Assembly (NCBI GenBank): GCA_031323845.1
Contig: JAVIYP010000080.1
Location: forward strand, 1 to 10,487
Source: PUPG01 sp031323845
Lineage (GTDB): Bacteria; Bacteroidota; Bacteroidia; Bacteroidales; UBA7960
Reading direction: 5' to 3'
Length of the DNA: 10,487 nt
The notes under the pieces are model-generated. The model saw only the letters and a list, made by a program, of their open reading frames with translations, did no database searches and was not told the origin of the DNA. Shown piece after piece: positions 1 to 7,287 of the stretch. The translations under genes and the position numbers were made by a program. The first letter of the stretch is position 1, and every line of letters begins with the position of its first letter.

Positions 1-44
1 TTGCCTTCCGCCTCTCAAACATTTGAAAACAAACACATCCTTAC

Positions 45-1916
45 ATGAAAAAGTCATTATTTTTTCTGGTTGCAGCATTGCTGAGCATTCAGCTATCTGC
101 GCAAAGCATTGAATGGAATGACATAACCGCCGACTATGAATTTCCTGAAGGCCTCAGGCTTTTTCATGGAACCATCAGCGGCAATACGAGTTTTTTCGCT
201 TATTATTACGAGGTTGACATGAGCAACCCCGACATTGCCATCAGGCCGTATTTAAAAGCAAGTGCGGCCCAGGTACATGTCTTTTCGGAAGAAGTGGGTG
301 CTTACGGAGCTATTAACGGTGGTTTTTTTGCGGGAAGCAGTTCGGTATCGTCCATCATTTATCCGAATGAAGTGGCTGCACGAAATCTGATTGCGGTGAC
401 GCGCAGCGGGAAAACCTATCCTGTGATACGCTCCATTTTTGCGCTGAACAGGGATCGCAGCATGGCGACTGAATGGGTGTATCACCACAGTTATGCCTTT
501 GAGGATATTTACATCTACGACGAACCCATGCCTTACCTGTGCGATGATCCCAATCCGCTGCCGGTACCTTTGAAGGCTGACGGACATCCTTATGAAGAGA
601 TCGCCTATGGCATTGGGGGTGGTCCGATGCTGATAAAAGACGGTGCCCTCAACATCACCTATTGCGAGGAGATTTTCTGGGGTTCCGGTGTTTATATGAC
701 CGATTTCCGGCCGCGCACCGCCGTCGGTTACACATACGATCACAAAGCAATTCTGTTTGTTACAAACCACATGAAGATCGGGGATATGGCCGAGGTTCTT
801 TTTGAGCTGGGATGTGTTGAAGCCATGAACCTTGATGGAGGCGGATCCACGGCGATGGCTGCCGGCGGGCAAAGCATCTATAACCAGAACAGACCGGTGC
901 CCAGCATCCTGGCGATAGTTCACAGTGATTCACTTGACATACCGAAAGTCCCGCTTTTTGAAAAAACCATGGATACCTCTGATGAGGGTGTTACATCCGT
1001 CGGTTCCTGGTTTGCCACAGCCAATGAAGGTTATTGGGGAAGCCCTTCCATGCTGCATGGGCTGGCAACGCATGACGAATACTACGAGTTCCCTCTGAAC
1101 CTTCCGGCGGCCGCCGAATATGAAGTCTATGCCTGGTGGACCAGCCACTCAAACAGGGCAGCTGACACACCATTTTTTATCACCCATGCCGATGGGGTTA
1201 CGGAAGTTAATGTCAATCAAAGCATCGGCGGGTCCATGTGGAACCTGATCGGAACATTTAATTTTAACGGTTCCGGTGGTGAAAACATCAGGATTACCGC
1301 AGGAGCCACCACCAACCAGTTCGTTGTGGCAGATGGCATCAGGATTGTATCTTACGATCAGCAGTTTTTCGCCAATGTGATCACCCACATCGAAGATGTG
1401 GAAGACATAACAGTACCCTGGGGGACACCAAAGGATGATGCTTTGGCCATGTTGAGTCAGCAAACCGTGATCAGAGACGCTCAGGATCAGTCATACACGG
1501 TTGATTTGTTTTGGGAGTCAGAAGACTACCAGGCTGAAACTGCGGGCAGCTACGACGCTGTCGGCACGTTTGAGTTGCCGGAACAGGTTGAGCAAACGGA
1601 CCCTCCCACCCCTCTGGAGGTGCATGCCGTTATCACTGTGGATGAAGCCGATGACGATACCGGTACGGTGCATATGGGTCATGTTTACCCTGTTGTTTTT
1701 CCAAATCCTGCTACCGACCGGCTCAACGTTGAAGGAACCTTAGGACAGCCTCACACCCTCAGAATGCTTGGCATTGACGGGACTCTCATTTACCAGGGCG
1801 AACTTAACGGTTCATTCATCATAACAATAAACCTCGAAAACCTCGCTCCGGGATTATACCTGTTGCACATCAACGGAGATGAGCTCAATAAAACAGAAAA
1901 AGTGATTGTTCAGTAA
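45..1916 (+). CDS. Secreted NAGPA-domain (phosphodiester glycosidase) protein with golvesin-like, Ig-like and T9SS sorting domains
   Basis: The 623-aa protein has a signal peptide (residues 1-20, hydrophobic core ending SAQ). Residues about 50-295 form an NAGPA/phosphodiester glycosidase domain with the family's hallmarks: GAINGGFF (88-95), GGGPMLI (191-197), RPRTAVGYT (222-230) and NLDGGGSTAM (262-271). The human family member removes GlcNAc from GlcNAc-1-phosphodiesters; the substrate of bacterial members is mostly unknown. Residues about 305-437 resemble the golvesin C-terminal/xanthan-lyase accessory domain (YEVYAWW 359-365; FVVADGIRI 426-434). Residues about 445-532 look like a bacterial Ig-like domain. 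Residues 548-623 are a type A Por/T9SS sorting domain (VFPNPATDRL, then APGLYLLHI), so the protein is inferred to cross the outer membrane and be released or surface-anchored. The start is chosen for its lysine-rich signal-peptide n-region; only 44 bases precede it. The gene ends 5 bp from convergent namZ. Domain calls are firm; the substrate is unknown. Confidence 0.9.
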   Translation: MKKSLFFLVAALLSIQLSAQSIEWNDITADYEFPEGLRLFHGTISGNTSFFAYYYEVDMSNPDIAIRPYLKASAAQVHVFSEEVGAYGAINGGFFAGSSSVSSIIYPNEVAARNLIAVTRSGKTYPVIRSIFALNRDRSMATEWVYHHSYAFEDIYIYDEPMPYLCDDPNPLPVPLKADGHPYEEIAYGIGGGPMLIKDGALNITYCEEIFWGSGVYMTDFRPRTAVGYTYDHKAILFVTNHMKIGDMAEVLFELGCVEAMNLDGGGSTAMAAGGQSIYNQNRPVPSILAIVHSDSLDIPKVPLFEKTMDTSDEGVTSVGSWFATANEGYWGSPSMLHGLATHDEYYEFPLNLPAAAEYEVYAWWTSHSNRAADTPFFITHADGVTEVNVNQSIGGSMWNLIGTFNFNGSGGENIRITAGATTNQFVVADGIRIVSYDQQFFANVITHIEDVEDITVPWGTPKDDALAMLSQQTVIRDAQDQSYTVDLFWESEDYQAETAGSYDAVGTFELPEQVEQTDPPTPLEVHAVITVDEADDDTGTVHMGHVYPVVFPNPATDRLNVEGTLGQPHTLRMLGIDGTLIYQGELNGSFIITINLENLAPGLYLLHINGDELNKTEKVIVQ

Positions 1917-1921
1917 ATGGG

Positions 1922-3154
1922 TCAATAGAGGAAGTATCTCCCGGCCGTGCTGAGAAAGCCTTCAATCTCAGAGGTCCACAATTCAAGGATGTCCTCCACC
2001 AGGAATCGTTGCTGAAAAGCTTTTCTTACCTTATCCGTTCCGCTTACCTTGTCGAACATATCCAGTCGCGCTGGGGCAAGTTCAAAAACATGGTATTCGG
2101 GGTGGACCTTGTGTAATTCCTGCAGCACATAGAACTGTATCAGCGACAACGGTGCCGCCTGCAAGTCAGTAAGGTGAACCTGCACGCCGCGCATATCTTT
2201 GCCCTGCATGCTGGTATAGAAGGGTCTGAAGTGAATCGGGCGAAAGATAACACCGGGGATCTCCAGGGCGTTCATGCGCTGTGCGAAGCTTTCGGCGTCC
2301 TCGAGCCAGTCGGTTCCAAAAAGCTGGAATGGCAAGGTATAACCGACGCCGATGTTTACCAGGTAGAGTTCACCGAGGATCCCGGAAACCGGATAAAAAT
2401 AGGCGGAATGTGCGTGCGGTATATGCGGTGACGACATCACCCACGGCAAGCCAGTGTCTTCAAACGACATATGCCTTTCCCAGCCTTTCATTTCAATGAC
2501 TTCAAGATCAGCTTTTATCCCATTTGCCAGCAAGCCTTCACCGTTGAGAAAAAGCGCCAGTTCACCAACGGTAAACCCATGCACATAAGGGATGGGAAAC
2601 TGGCTGACAAAAGAGATGAACCCGTCTTCCACCAGGGGGCCTTCAAATTTCAGGCCGCCCAAAGGATTCGGACGGTCCAGCACCATGAAGCGCACTCCGT
2701 TTTCGGCAGCGGCCTCCATGGCAAGTCCGAGCGTACTGATGTAGGTATATGAACGGGAGCCGATATCCTGTATGTCATAGATGAGCACATCAAGGCCTTC
2801 AAGCATTTCCGGAGTCGGCTTACGCGTAGGCCCGTACAGACTGAACATCGGCACTCCTGTTCTGGGATCATTTTCATTATCCACATAATCGCCTGCGGCA
2901 TAATTTCCGCGCACACCATGCTCGGGCCCGAACAAGGCAACAAGTTCCACCCCGGGCGCCTCCGCCAGGATATCAATGGTGGACTTCAACTCCCTGTCAA
3001 CGCCGGTAGGATTGGTGATCAGGCCGGCTCGCATACCACGGAGCGGTTCGAAATCATGATAACGCAGCATCTCAATACCCGTTTTGACCTGGGCATCAAC
3101 ACCGGAAAACATAAAGGCAAGCAACATGCAAATCAGCGCGCTTCTGTTCTTCAT
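1922..3154 (-). CDS. namZ: Exo-beta-N-acetylmuramidase NamZ (DUF1343 family)
   Basis: The 410-aa protein belongs to the DUF1343 family, whose characterised members (Bacillus subtilis NamZ/YbbC) release MurNAc from non-reducing ends of peptidoglycan fragments. Visible family motifs, numbered from the start used here, are GLITNPTG (44-51), LFGPEHGVRG (74-83), DIQDIGSRSYTY (127-138), LDRPNPLGG (159-167) and GVGYTLPFQLFG (269-280). The Glu-His of GPEHG is the most conserved part of the family's active-site cleft. The frame stays open up to 3235, but the ATG at 3154 gives a classic export signal (MKN start, hydrophobic stretch, Ala-Gln end at residues 21-22). The ATG at 3160, two codons earlier, is an equal alternative. 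No lipobox is seen, so a periplasmic or exported enzyme is inferred. It is convergent with the NAGPA gene and divergent from the phosphoesterase gene, so it is probably transcribed alone. It would supply MurNAc or muropeptides to the salvage route implied by the nearby AmpG-like permease. Confidence 0.93.
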   Translation of the reverse strand: MKNRSALICMLLAFMFSGVDAQVKTGIEMLRYHDFEPLRGMRAGLITNPTGVDRELKSTIDILAEAPGVELVALFGPEHGVRGNYAAGDYVDNENDPRTGVPMFSLYGPTRKPTPEMLEGLDVLIYDIQDIGSRSYTYISTLGLAMEAAAENGVRFMVLDRPNPLGGLKFEGPLVEDGFISFVSQFPIPYVHGFTVGELALFLNGEGLLANGIKADLEVIEMKGWERHMSFEDTGLPWVMSSPHIPHAHSAYFYPVSGILGELYLVNIGVGYTLPFQLFGTDWLEDAESFAQRMNALEIPGVIFRPIHFRPFYTSMQGKDMRGVQVHLTDLQAAPLSLIQFYVLQELHKVHPEYHVFELAPARLDMFDKVSGTDKVRKAFQQRFLVEDILELWTSEIEGFLSTAGRYFLY

Positions 3155-3447
3155 AGTCATACGAAATAATGTTATGGGATGAGAAAAATTAGTTATTTTG
3201 CAGGATGAGTCCGTAAAAAAAGTCTTTATCCTCAATCACCGGTTCTAAAAAGCTCACACAAAATATATCACTAAATAACAACACGATACATCATACATAA
3301 CGACACGAGGGCAAGTTGCATGTGTGATCCTAACGTATAGACGCGAGCACCGTTATACAGGAACACATCAGCAACACGGCAAATTTCGTAATTTTTTGTT
3401 GAACTCTTCTGAATTCAGTAATGATTCTTAACAAAATGTTTTTCAAA
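3155..3447. other. Divergent intergenic region between namZ and the phosphoesterase gene
   Basis: About 290 bp of A/T-rich DNA separates two divergent genes and must carry both promoters. On the minus strand, a loose Bacteroidota -7-like element (TATATTTTG, at 3259-3267) lies about 105 bp upstream of namZ, but no TTG -33 element sits at the usual spacing. On the plus strand, the T-run ending in TTTTTTG near 3390-3398 is similarly ambiguous. Neither was accepted as a promoter. No convincing small ORF, RNA or strong hairpin was seen. Confidence 0.35.
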
Positions 3448-5313
3448 ATGAAGCAAATACACGCCAAAGCATTTCTGCTCCTGCTGTTCGTTTTCCTGAC
3501 AGCGGCATGCAGTGTTAACCAGGAGCAGTCGCTGCACCTGGCTTTTTTAACCGACCTTCATATTACGCCCGGGGGTGAGAGCAGTGAGCAACTGTCATGG
3601 CTGGTGCAGGAAATCAACGAGGGTGATTTTGACATGGTGGTGGTTACAGGAGATATATCAAACCGAGGCAGCTATGAGGAACTGATCAATGTAAAAAAAA
3701 TTCTTGACGAGCTGATCATCCCCTACCATATGTTGCCGGGAAATCATGAAACCAACTGGTCTGAAAGTGCCAGCCGTGATTTTTTAAAGCTATGGTGTGA
3801 TGATAAATTCATGTTCCGGAAGGGTACGTTCCTGTTTGCAGGCCTCAACACCGGTCCATTTATGAGAATGGGTGACGGCCACGTAAAAAAAGAGGACATG
3901 GCCTGGCTGGAGCAGGCTTTAACGTCAGAGCTGAAACGCGGTGATCAGCTTCTGTTTTTTGCACATTATCCCTTATCCGAGGGTCTGGATCAATGGTACG
4001 AAATCACCGACATTCTGAATCAGCACAAAAACCCGCTGGCCTTTTGCGGGCATGGCCACCGGCTGCAACTGCTAAACTTTGACGGCATTCCGGGCATAAT
4101 GGGCAGATCGATGGTTTACCGCGGAGAAAATATTCCCGGATACAATATCGTTACGATCAGGAACGACAGCCTGCTGGTTTATGATAAGGTCTTTGGCGAA
4201 GAGGCCGGTGAACCTGCATTCGCTTTTTACATTGCCGATTCGGAAAGGGTCCTGGCAGACCTCGATATGTATCCGCGTCCGGATTTCAGCATCAACCAAA
4301 CCTATGACCATGTTGCAAGCGTATTTTATTATGAAGATCAGTCATCGGTTTTTACCGGGCCGCTGCTGGTTGGCGACACCATGCTTGTTTTTGGCAACTC
4401 CTCAGGTGAGCTTAAGGCCCTTGACATACGGACAAAGGAAGCGTTTTGGCAGCATCAGCTCTCCGGGCCATTGTATGCAACGCCTGTTCAGGAACAAGAC
4501 CTCATCATCACGGGTGATCTTTCGGGTTTTTTATACGCCTTTCATGCCGCCTCGGGAGAGGTAGCCTGGTGGCTGGAAACGGGTGGTCCGGTTCTGGCGG
4601 ACGGCCTGATTGAGGACGGCTATTATTATGGAGGTGCAGGCACGGAAGGGTTCTACAAAATTGACATCGAAAAAGGAAAGGCAGTATGGCACTATGATGC
4701 CGTACCGGGTCTCATACAGGCACAGGCAGCACTGTCACCGGATTACGTGGTGTTCACTGCCTGGGACACTCATGTGTACTGTCTTGATAAGAATGAGGGC
4801 AGCCTTGTCTGGAAATGGAACAACCGGAGCCCTGTTGTGTTATTCTCTCCCGGCAACGTGGTGCCGGTGATCAGTAACGGCAAGGTATTTATAGTGGCGC
4901 CCGACCGCTACATGACTGCCCTGGACCTGGAGAGTGGCCGTGAACTATGGCGCACAAACAGGCATATGGTCAGGGAATCGATGGGCGTTTCGGAAGATGG
5001 GCAAACGATCTTTGCCAAGCTGATGAACGACAGTATTGTGGCTATTTCTGCCAAACCCGGCCATGTCAATACCAAATGGGCGCTTGATGCCGGATTTGGT
5101 TATGATCACAACCCCTGCCCCATCGTGGTACAGGATGACATGCTGTTTGCCGCCACGAGAAACGGATTGGTCATCGCTGTTGACATCAGTAGCAGGGAGG
5201 TGGCCTGGAAGCACAAGGTGGGCAACTCGGCGGTGAACAAAATGCATGCAGGCCCGGACAATACGCTTTGGTTTACCACCGCTGATGGCAGAGTGGTGTC
5301 ATTACAATACTGA
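3448..5313 (+). CDS. Lipoprotein fusing a calcineurin-like metallophosphoesterase to a PQQ-type beta-propeller
   Basis: An ATG at 3421 gives 630 aa and one at 3448 gives 621 aa. The latter is preferred because it yields a compact lipoprotein signal ending LTAAC (Cys at residue 30 in the longer numbering, used below). Residues about 37-260 carry the full metallophosphoesterase set: DLH (45-47), GD (77-78), GNHE (107-110), AH (181-182) and GHGH (210-213). A two-metal phosphodiesterase or phosphatase is therefore predicted to be active. Residues about 300-630 contain seven Trp-docking repeats (W343, W383, W423, W464, W510, W553, W596), spaced 40-46 residues, typical of a PQQ_2/BamB-like beta-propeller. 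The propeller probably serves binding or scaffolding; no PQQ chemistry is implied. A membrane-anchored, extracytoplasmic location is inferred from the lipobox. The substrate is unknown, with nucleotides, phospholipids or glycopolymer phosphodiesters all possible. The stop codon sits in a TGACGTCA palindrome. The gene is convergent with the permease operon. Confidence 0.88.
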   Translation: MKQIHAKAFLLLLFVFLTAACSVNQEQSLHLAFLTDLHITPGGESSEQLSWLVQEINEGDFDMVVVTGDISNRGSYEELINVKKILDELIIPYHMLPGNHETNWSESASRDFLKLWCDDKFMFRKGTFLFAGLNTGPFMRMGDGHVKKEDMAWLEQALTSELKRGDQLLFFAHYPLSEGLDQWYEITDILNQHKNPLAFCGHGHRLQLLNFDGIPGIMGRSMVYRGENIPGYNIVTIRNDSLLVYDKVFGEEAGEPAFAFYIADSERVLADLDMYPRPDFSINQTYDHVASVFYYEDQSSVFTGPLLVGDTMLVFGNSSGELKALDIRTKEAFWQHQLSGPLYATPVQEQDLIITGDLSGFLYAFHAASGEVAWWLETGGPVLADGLIEDGYYYGGAGTEGFYKIDIEKGKAVWHYDAVPGLIQAQAALSPDYVVFTAWDTHVYCLDKNEGSLVWKWNNRSPVVLFSPGNVVPVISNGKVFIVAPDRYMTALDLESGRELWRTNRHMVRESMGVSEDGQTIFAKLMNDSIVAISAKPGHVNTKWALDAGFGYDHNPCPIVVQDDMLFAATRNGLVIAVDISSREVAWKHKVGNSAVNKMHAGPDNTLWFTTADGRVVSLQY

Positions 5314-5391
5314 CGTCACAGGTCCTATTGTCACAAAGACAATCACGTATACCGGAAACAGTGGCGGGTCGGGAGTCATTGTTCTGCATCT

Positions 5392-5423
5392 AAAAAAACC
5401 GGACCCGATCAGTTCAAACGGTC
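5392..5423 (-). terminator. Weak candidate terminator for the permease operon
   Basis: Read on the minus strand just after the permease stop (5442), GACCG (5423-5419) can pair with CGGGTC (5407-5402), leaving one bulged G. After a short CGG spacer comes a run of seven T (5398-5392). The stem is only about 5 bp with an 11-nt loop, so this is marginal. On the plus strand, an ATTGTC/GACAAT hairpin (5327-5343) follows the phosphoesterase gene, but it has no T-tract. Confidence 0.3.
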
Positions 5424-5441
5424 AAAATAGCATACTCTTAA

Positions 5442-7286
5442 TCAATCCTCATTTTTGATCCCGAAGCTTTTATCAATCTTCAGGAATCTTATGATGAGGA
5501 ATCCTGGTATGGTACACAGCACTACCCAAATAAAGAAATAGTTGTAGCCGATGATCTCCTGTATCCAGCCTGATATCATTCCGGGCAGCATCATGCCAAG
5601 CGCCATAAGGCCGGTACAGATGGCAAAATGCGCTGTTTTCTGTTTTCCTTTGGAAAAGTATATCATAAACAGCATGTATGCGGTAAAGCCGAACCCATAA
5701 CCAAATGTCTCGAAGGCAACGGCGCCGGAGATTGTCCACAGGCTTTGCGGCATGTAATAGGACAGGTAAACAAACACGAGGTTCGGTAAGTTCATGGCGA
5801 GTGCCATGGGGAAAATCCAGTATTTGAGGCCTTTCCTGGAAGCCATCAGTCCACCGAGGATACCGCCTGCCGTAAGTGCCAGGATGCCGATGGTGCCGTA
5901 TACCAGTCCTACGTCGCCGGTGGTCAGACCCAGACCTCCAACCTCTCTTGCATCGAGCAGGAAGGGTGAGGCCATTTTTACGATCTGGGCTTCGCCCAGC
6001 CGGAAGAGCAACAGGAATGCCAGTGCCGGTCCAATGTTCTTTTTCCTGAAGAATGACCCAAACGTTTGGAAAAACTCGTAAAAGAGTCCTTTGTTTTCGG
6101 AATTAATTGCAGAAACATCAGCCGCAGGCTTTGGCAGTATGAACTTATGATAAATAAAGATGCCCAGGAAAAACGCGGCCAGTATCAGGAAGGTGATGTT
6201 CCATGCAAGTGGGATGTTTCCTGAACGGCCTTCGAAGTGTGCAACAGCCTGGCTGTCTAATTGGGGGTCCAATTGTACCAGCAACAATGCCTTTTTGTTC
6301 CAGTTCTCAGCGGTAAACACCAGGCGTTCGCCCTCAATTAGCCGGATACTTGAATCACCACGTCGAAAACCCGTGTTCAGCACAACTTCGCGATCAGGTT
6401 CCGGTGGTTTGGACAAGCTGATGCCGACAAGAGTCATATTACCTCTCAGGTCAATGCCGTCATCAACAGTTTCCTTGACGCCTATCCGGTCTCTGAGCCA
6501 TTCGCTTAGCGGGTTTGCCACAGTTCGCGACCACCATGAGGCTCTGTGAACCAACAGCTCCTCTTCCGGTTCAACGAAATTGTTGACCAGGTTCTCCGTC
6601 TGCACAAATTTACGGATACTGTCAGCCTCGGCACTGGTTATCCGCTGCAAGGATAATGTGAGCTCCTCACCTGAGAGGATAAAGTACAGTTCACCGGCTT
6701 CGGGTTTTTCTGTCAATTCAGGGTGCTGCCTTACTTCTGCAGCCTCCGGGTCGGCAATAACGCTGAATCTGACGGGTTCCTGCCCGGTATACACTTCGAA
6801 AAAGCCGGCGATTATAACCAGCAGTCCCTGTCCGGTGAGCATCGCGGCGCGGTAAAACGTGCTTCTGATGCCAATGAAATAGGATTGCTCCCCCTCTTTG
6901 AGCCCCAGCATGTAGAAGCCATCAGCGGCAATGTCGTGCGTAGCCGAGCTAAAGGCAAGCAGCCATAAAAACGCCAGGGAATATTGGAAAAACAAAGGTA
7001 GCGGCAAGGTAAAAGCCACCCCGGCAAGTCCAGCTCCAACCAGAAGCTGCATGGTTACGATCCACCAGCGCTTCGTTTTAAACATGTCGACGATGGGACT
7101 CCACAAGGGCTTGATCACCCAGGGAAGATACAACCAACTGGTGTATAAGGCAATATCAGTATTGGATACTCCCAAGCGCTTATACATGATCACGGAGACC
7201 GTCATCACAATTACATAAGGAATTCCCTGGGCATAATACAGCGTCGGCACCCAGCTCCACGGTGATCTGCTTTTCGTTTTTTCCAT
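5442..7286 (-). CDS. AmpG-like MFS muropeptide permease with a large periplasmic Ig-like insertion
   Basis: The protein is 614 aa from the ATG at 7286, one base after the upstream stop (TGA-C-ATG). The open frame extends to 7361, but that part overlaps the upstream gene. Five N-terminal membrane segments are visible (about residues 12-35, 45-66, 75-94, 99-126 and 148-168), including the AmpG-like YYAQGIPY and KPLWSPIVD with a downstream KTKRWW loop. Residues about 166-360 are hydrophilic and beta-rich, then membrane segments resume (361-386 and from about 417 to the C-terminus). With the N-terminus inside, this insert falls in the TM5-TM6 loop, so it is predicted to be periplasmic. Its second half (about 283-345: SLSKPP, GDSSIRL, LVFTAENWN) resembles an Ig-like beta-sandwich repeat common in secreted proteins. 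AmpG-family proteins import GlcNAc-anhydroMurNAc peptides, which suits the SpoIID and NamZ neighbours. Family assignment is good; the exact substrate is inferred. Bases 6310-6436 recur at the contig end through an artefact. Confidence 0.85.
   Translation of the reverse strand: MEKTKSRSPWSWVPTLYYAQGIPYVIVMTVSVIMYKRLGVSNTDIALYTSWLYLPWVIKPLWSPIVDMFKTKRWWIVTMQLLVGAGLAGVAFTLPLPLFFQYSLAFLWLLAFSSATHDIAADGFYMLGLKEGEQSYFIGIRSTFYRAAMLTGQGLLVIIAGFFEVYTGQEPVRFSVIADPEAAEVRQHPELTEKPEAGELYFILSGEELTLSLQRITSAEADSIRKFVQTENLVNNFVEPEEELLVHRASWWSRTVANPLSEWLRDRIGVKETVDDGIDLRGNMTLVGISLSKPPEPDREVVLNTGFRRGDSSIRLIEGERLVFTAENWNKKALLLVQLDPQLDSQAVAHFEGRSGNIPLAWNITFLILAAFFLGIFIYHKFILPKPAADVSAINSENKGLFYEFFQTFGSFFRKKNIGPALAFLLLFRLGEAQIVKMASPFLLDAREVGGLGLTTGDVGLVYGTIGILALTAGGILGGLMASRKGLKYWIFPMALAMNLPNLVFVYLSYYMPQSLWTISGAVAFETFGYGFGFTAYMLFMIYFSKGKQKTAHFAICTGLMALGMMLPGMISGWIQEIIGYNYFFIWVVLCTIPGFLIIRFLKIDKSFGIKNED
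6310..6436. repeat. Genuine copy of a 127-bp segment duplicated at the contig end
   Basis: These 127 bases, inside the permease's Ig-like insert, match 10361-10487 base for base in the same orientation. The copy here is in frame within an intact gene, so it is the genuine one. Confidence 0.95.
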
Positions 7287-7287
7287 G

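Noticed and set aside
252..923. 223-aa minus-strand ORF opposite the NAGPA gene
   Set aside because: It is a shadow of a well-supported gene whose motifs and signal peptide lie on the plus strand; its translation shows no family features.
3155..3235. 27-residue N-terminal extension of NamZ
   Set aside because: It would bury the signal peptide behind a polar stretch, and it lies in A/T-rich DNA typical of a promoter.
5327..5343. Plus-strand terminator after the phosphoesterase gene
   Set aside because: The ATTGTC/GACAAT hairpin has a 6-bp A/T-rich stem and no T-tract after it.
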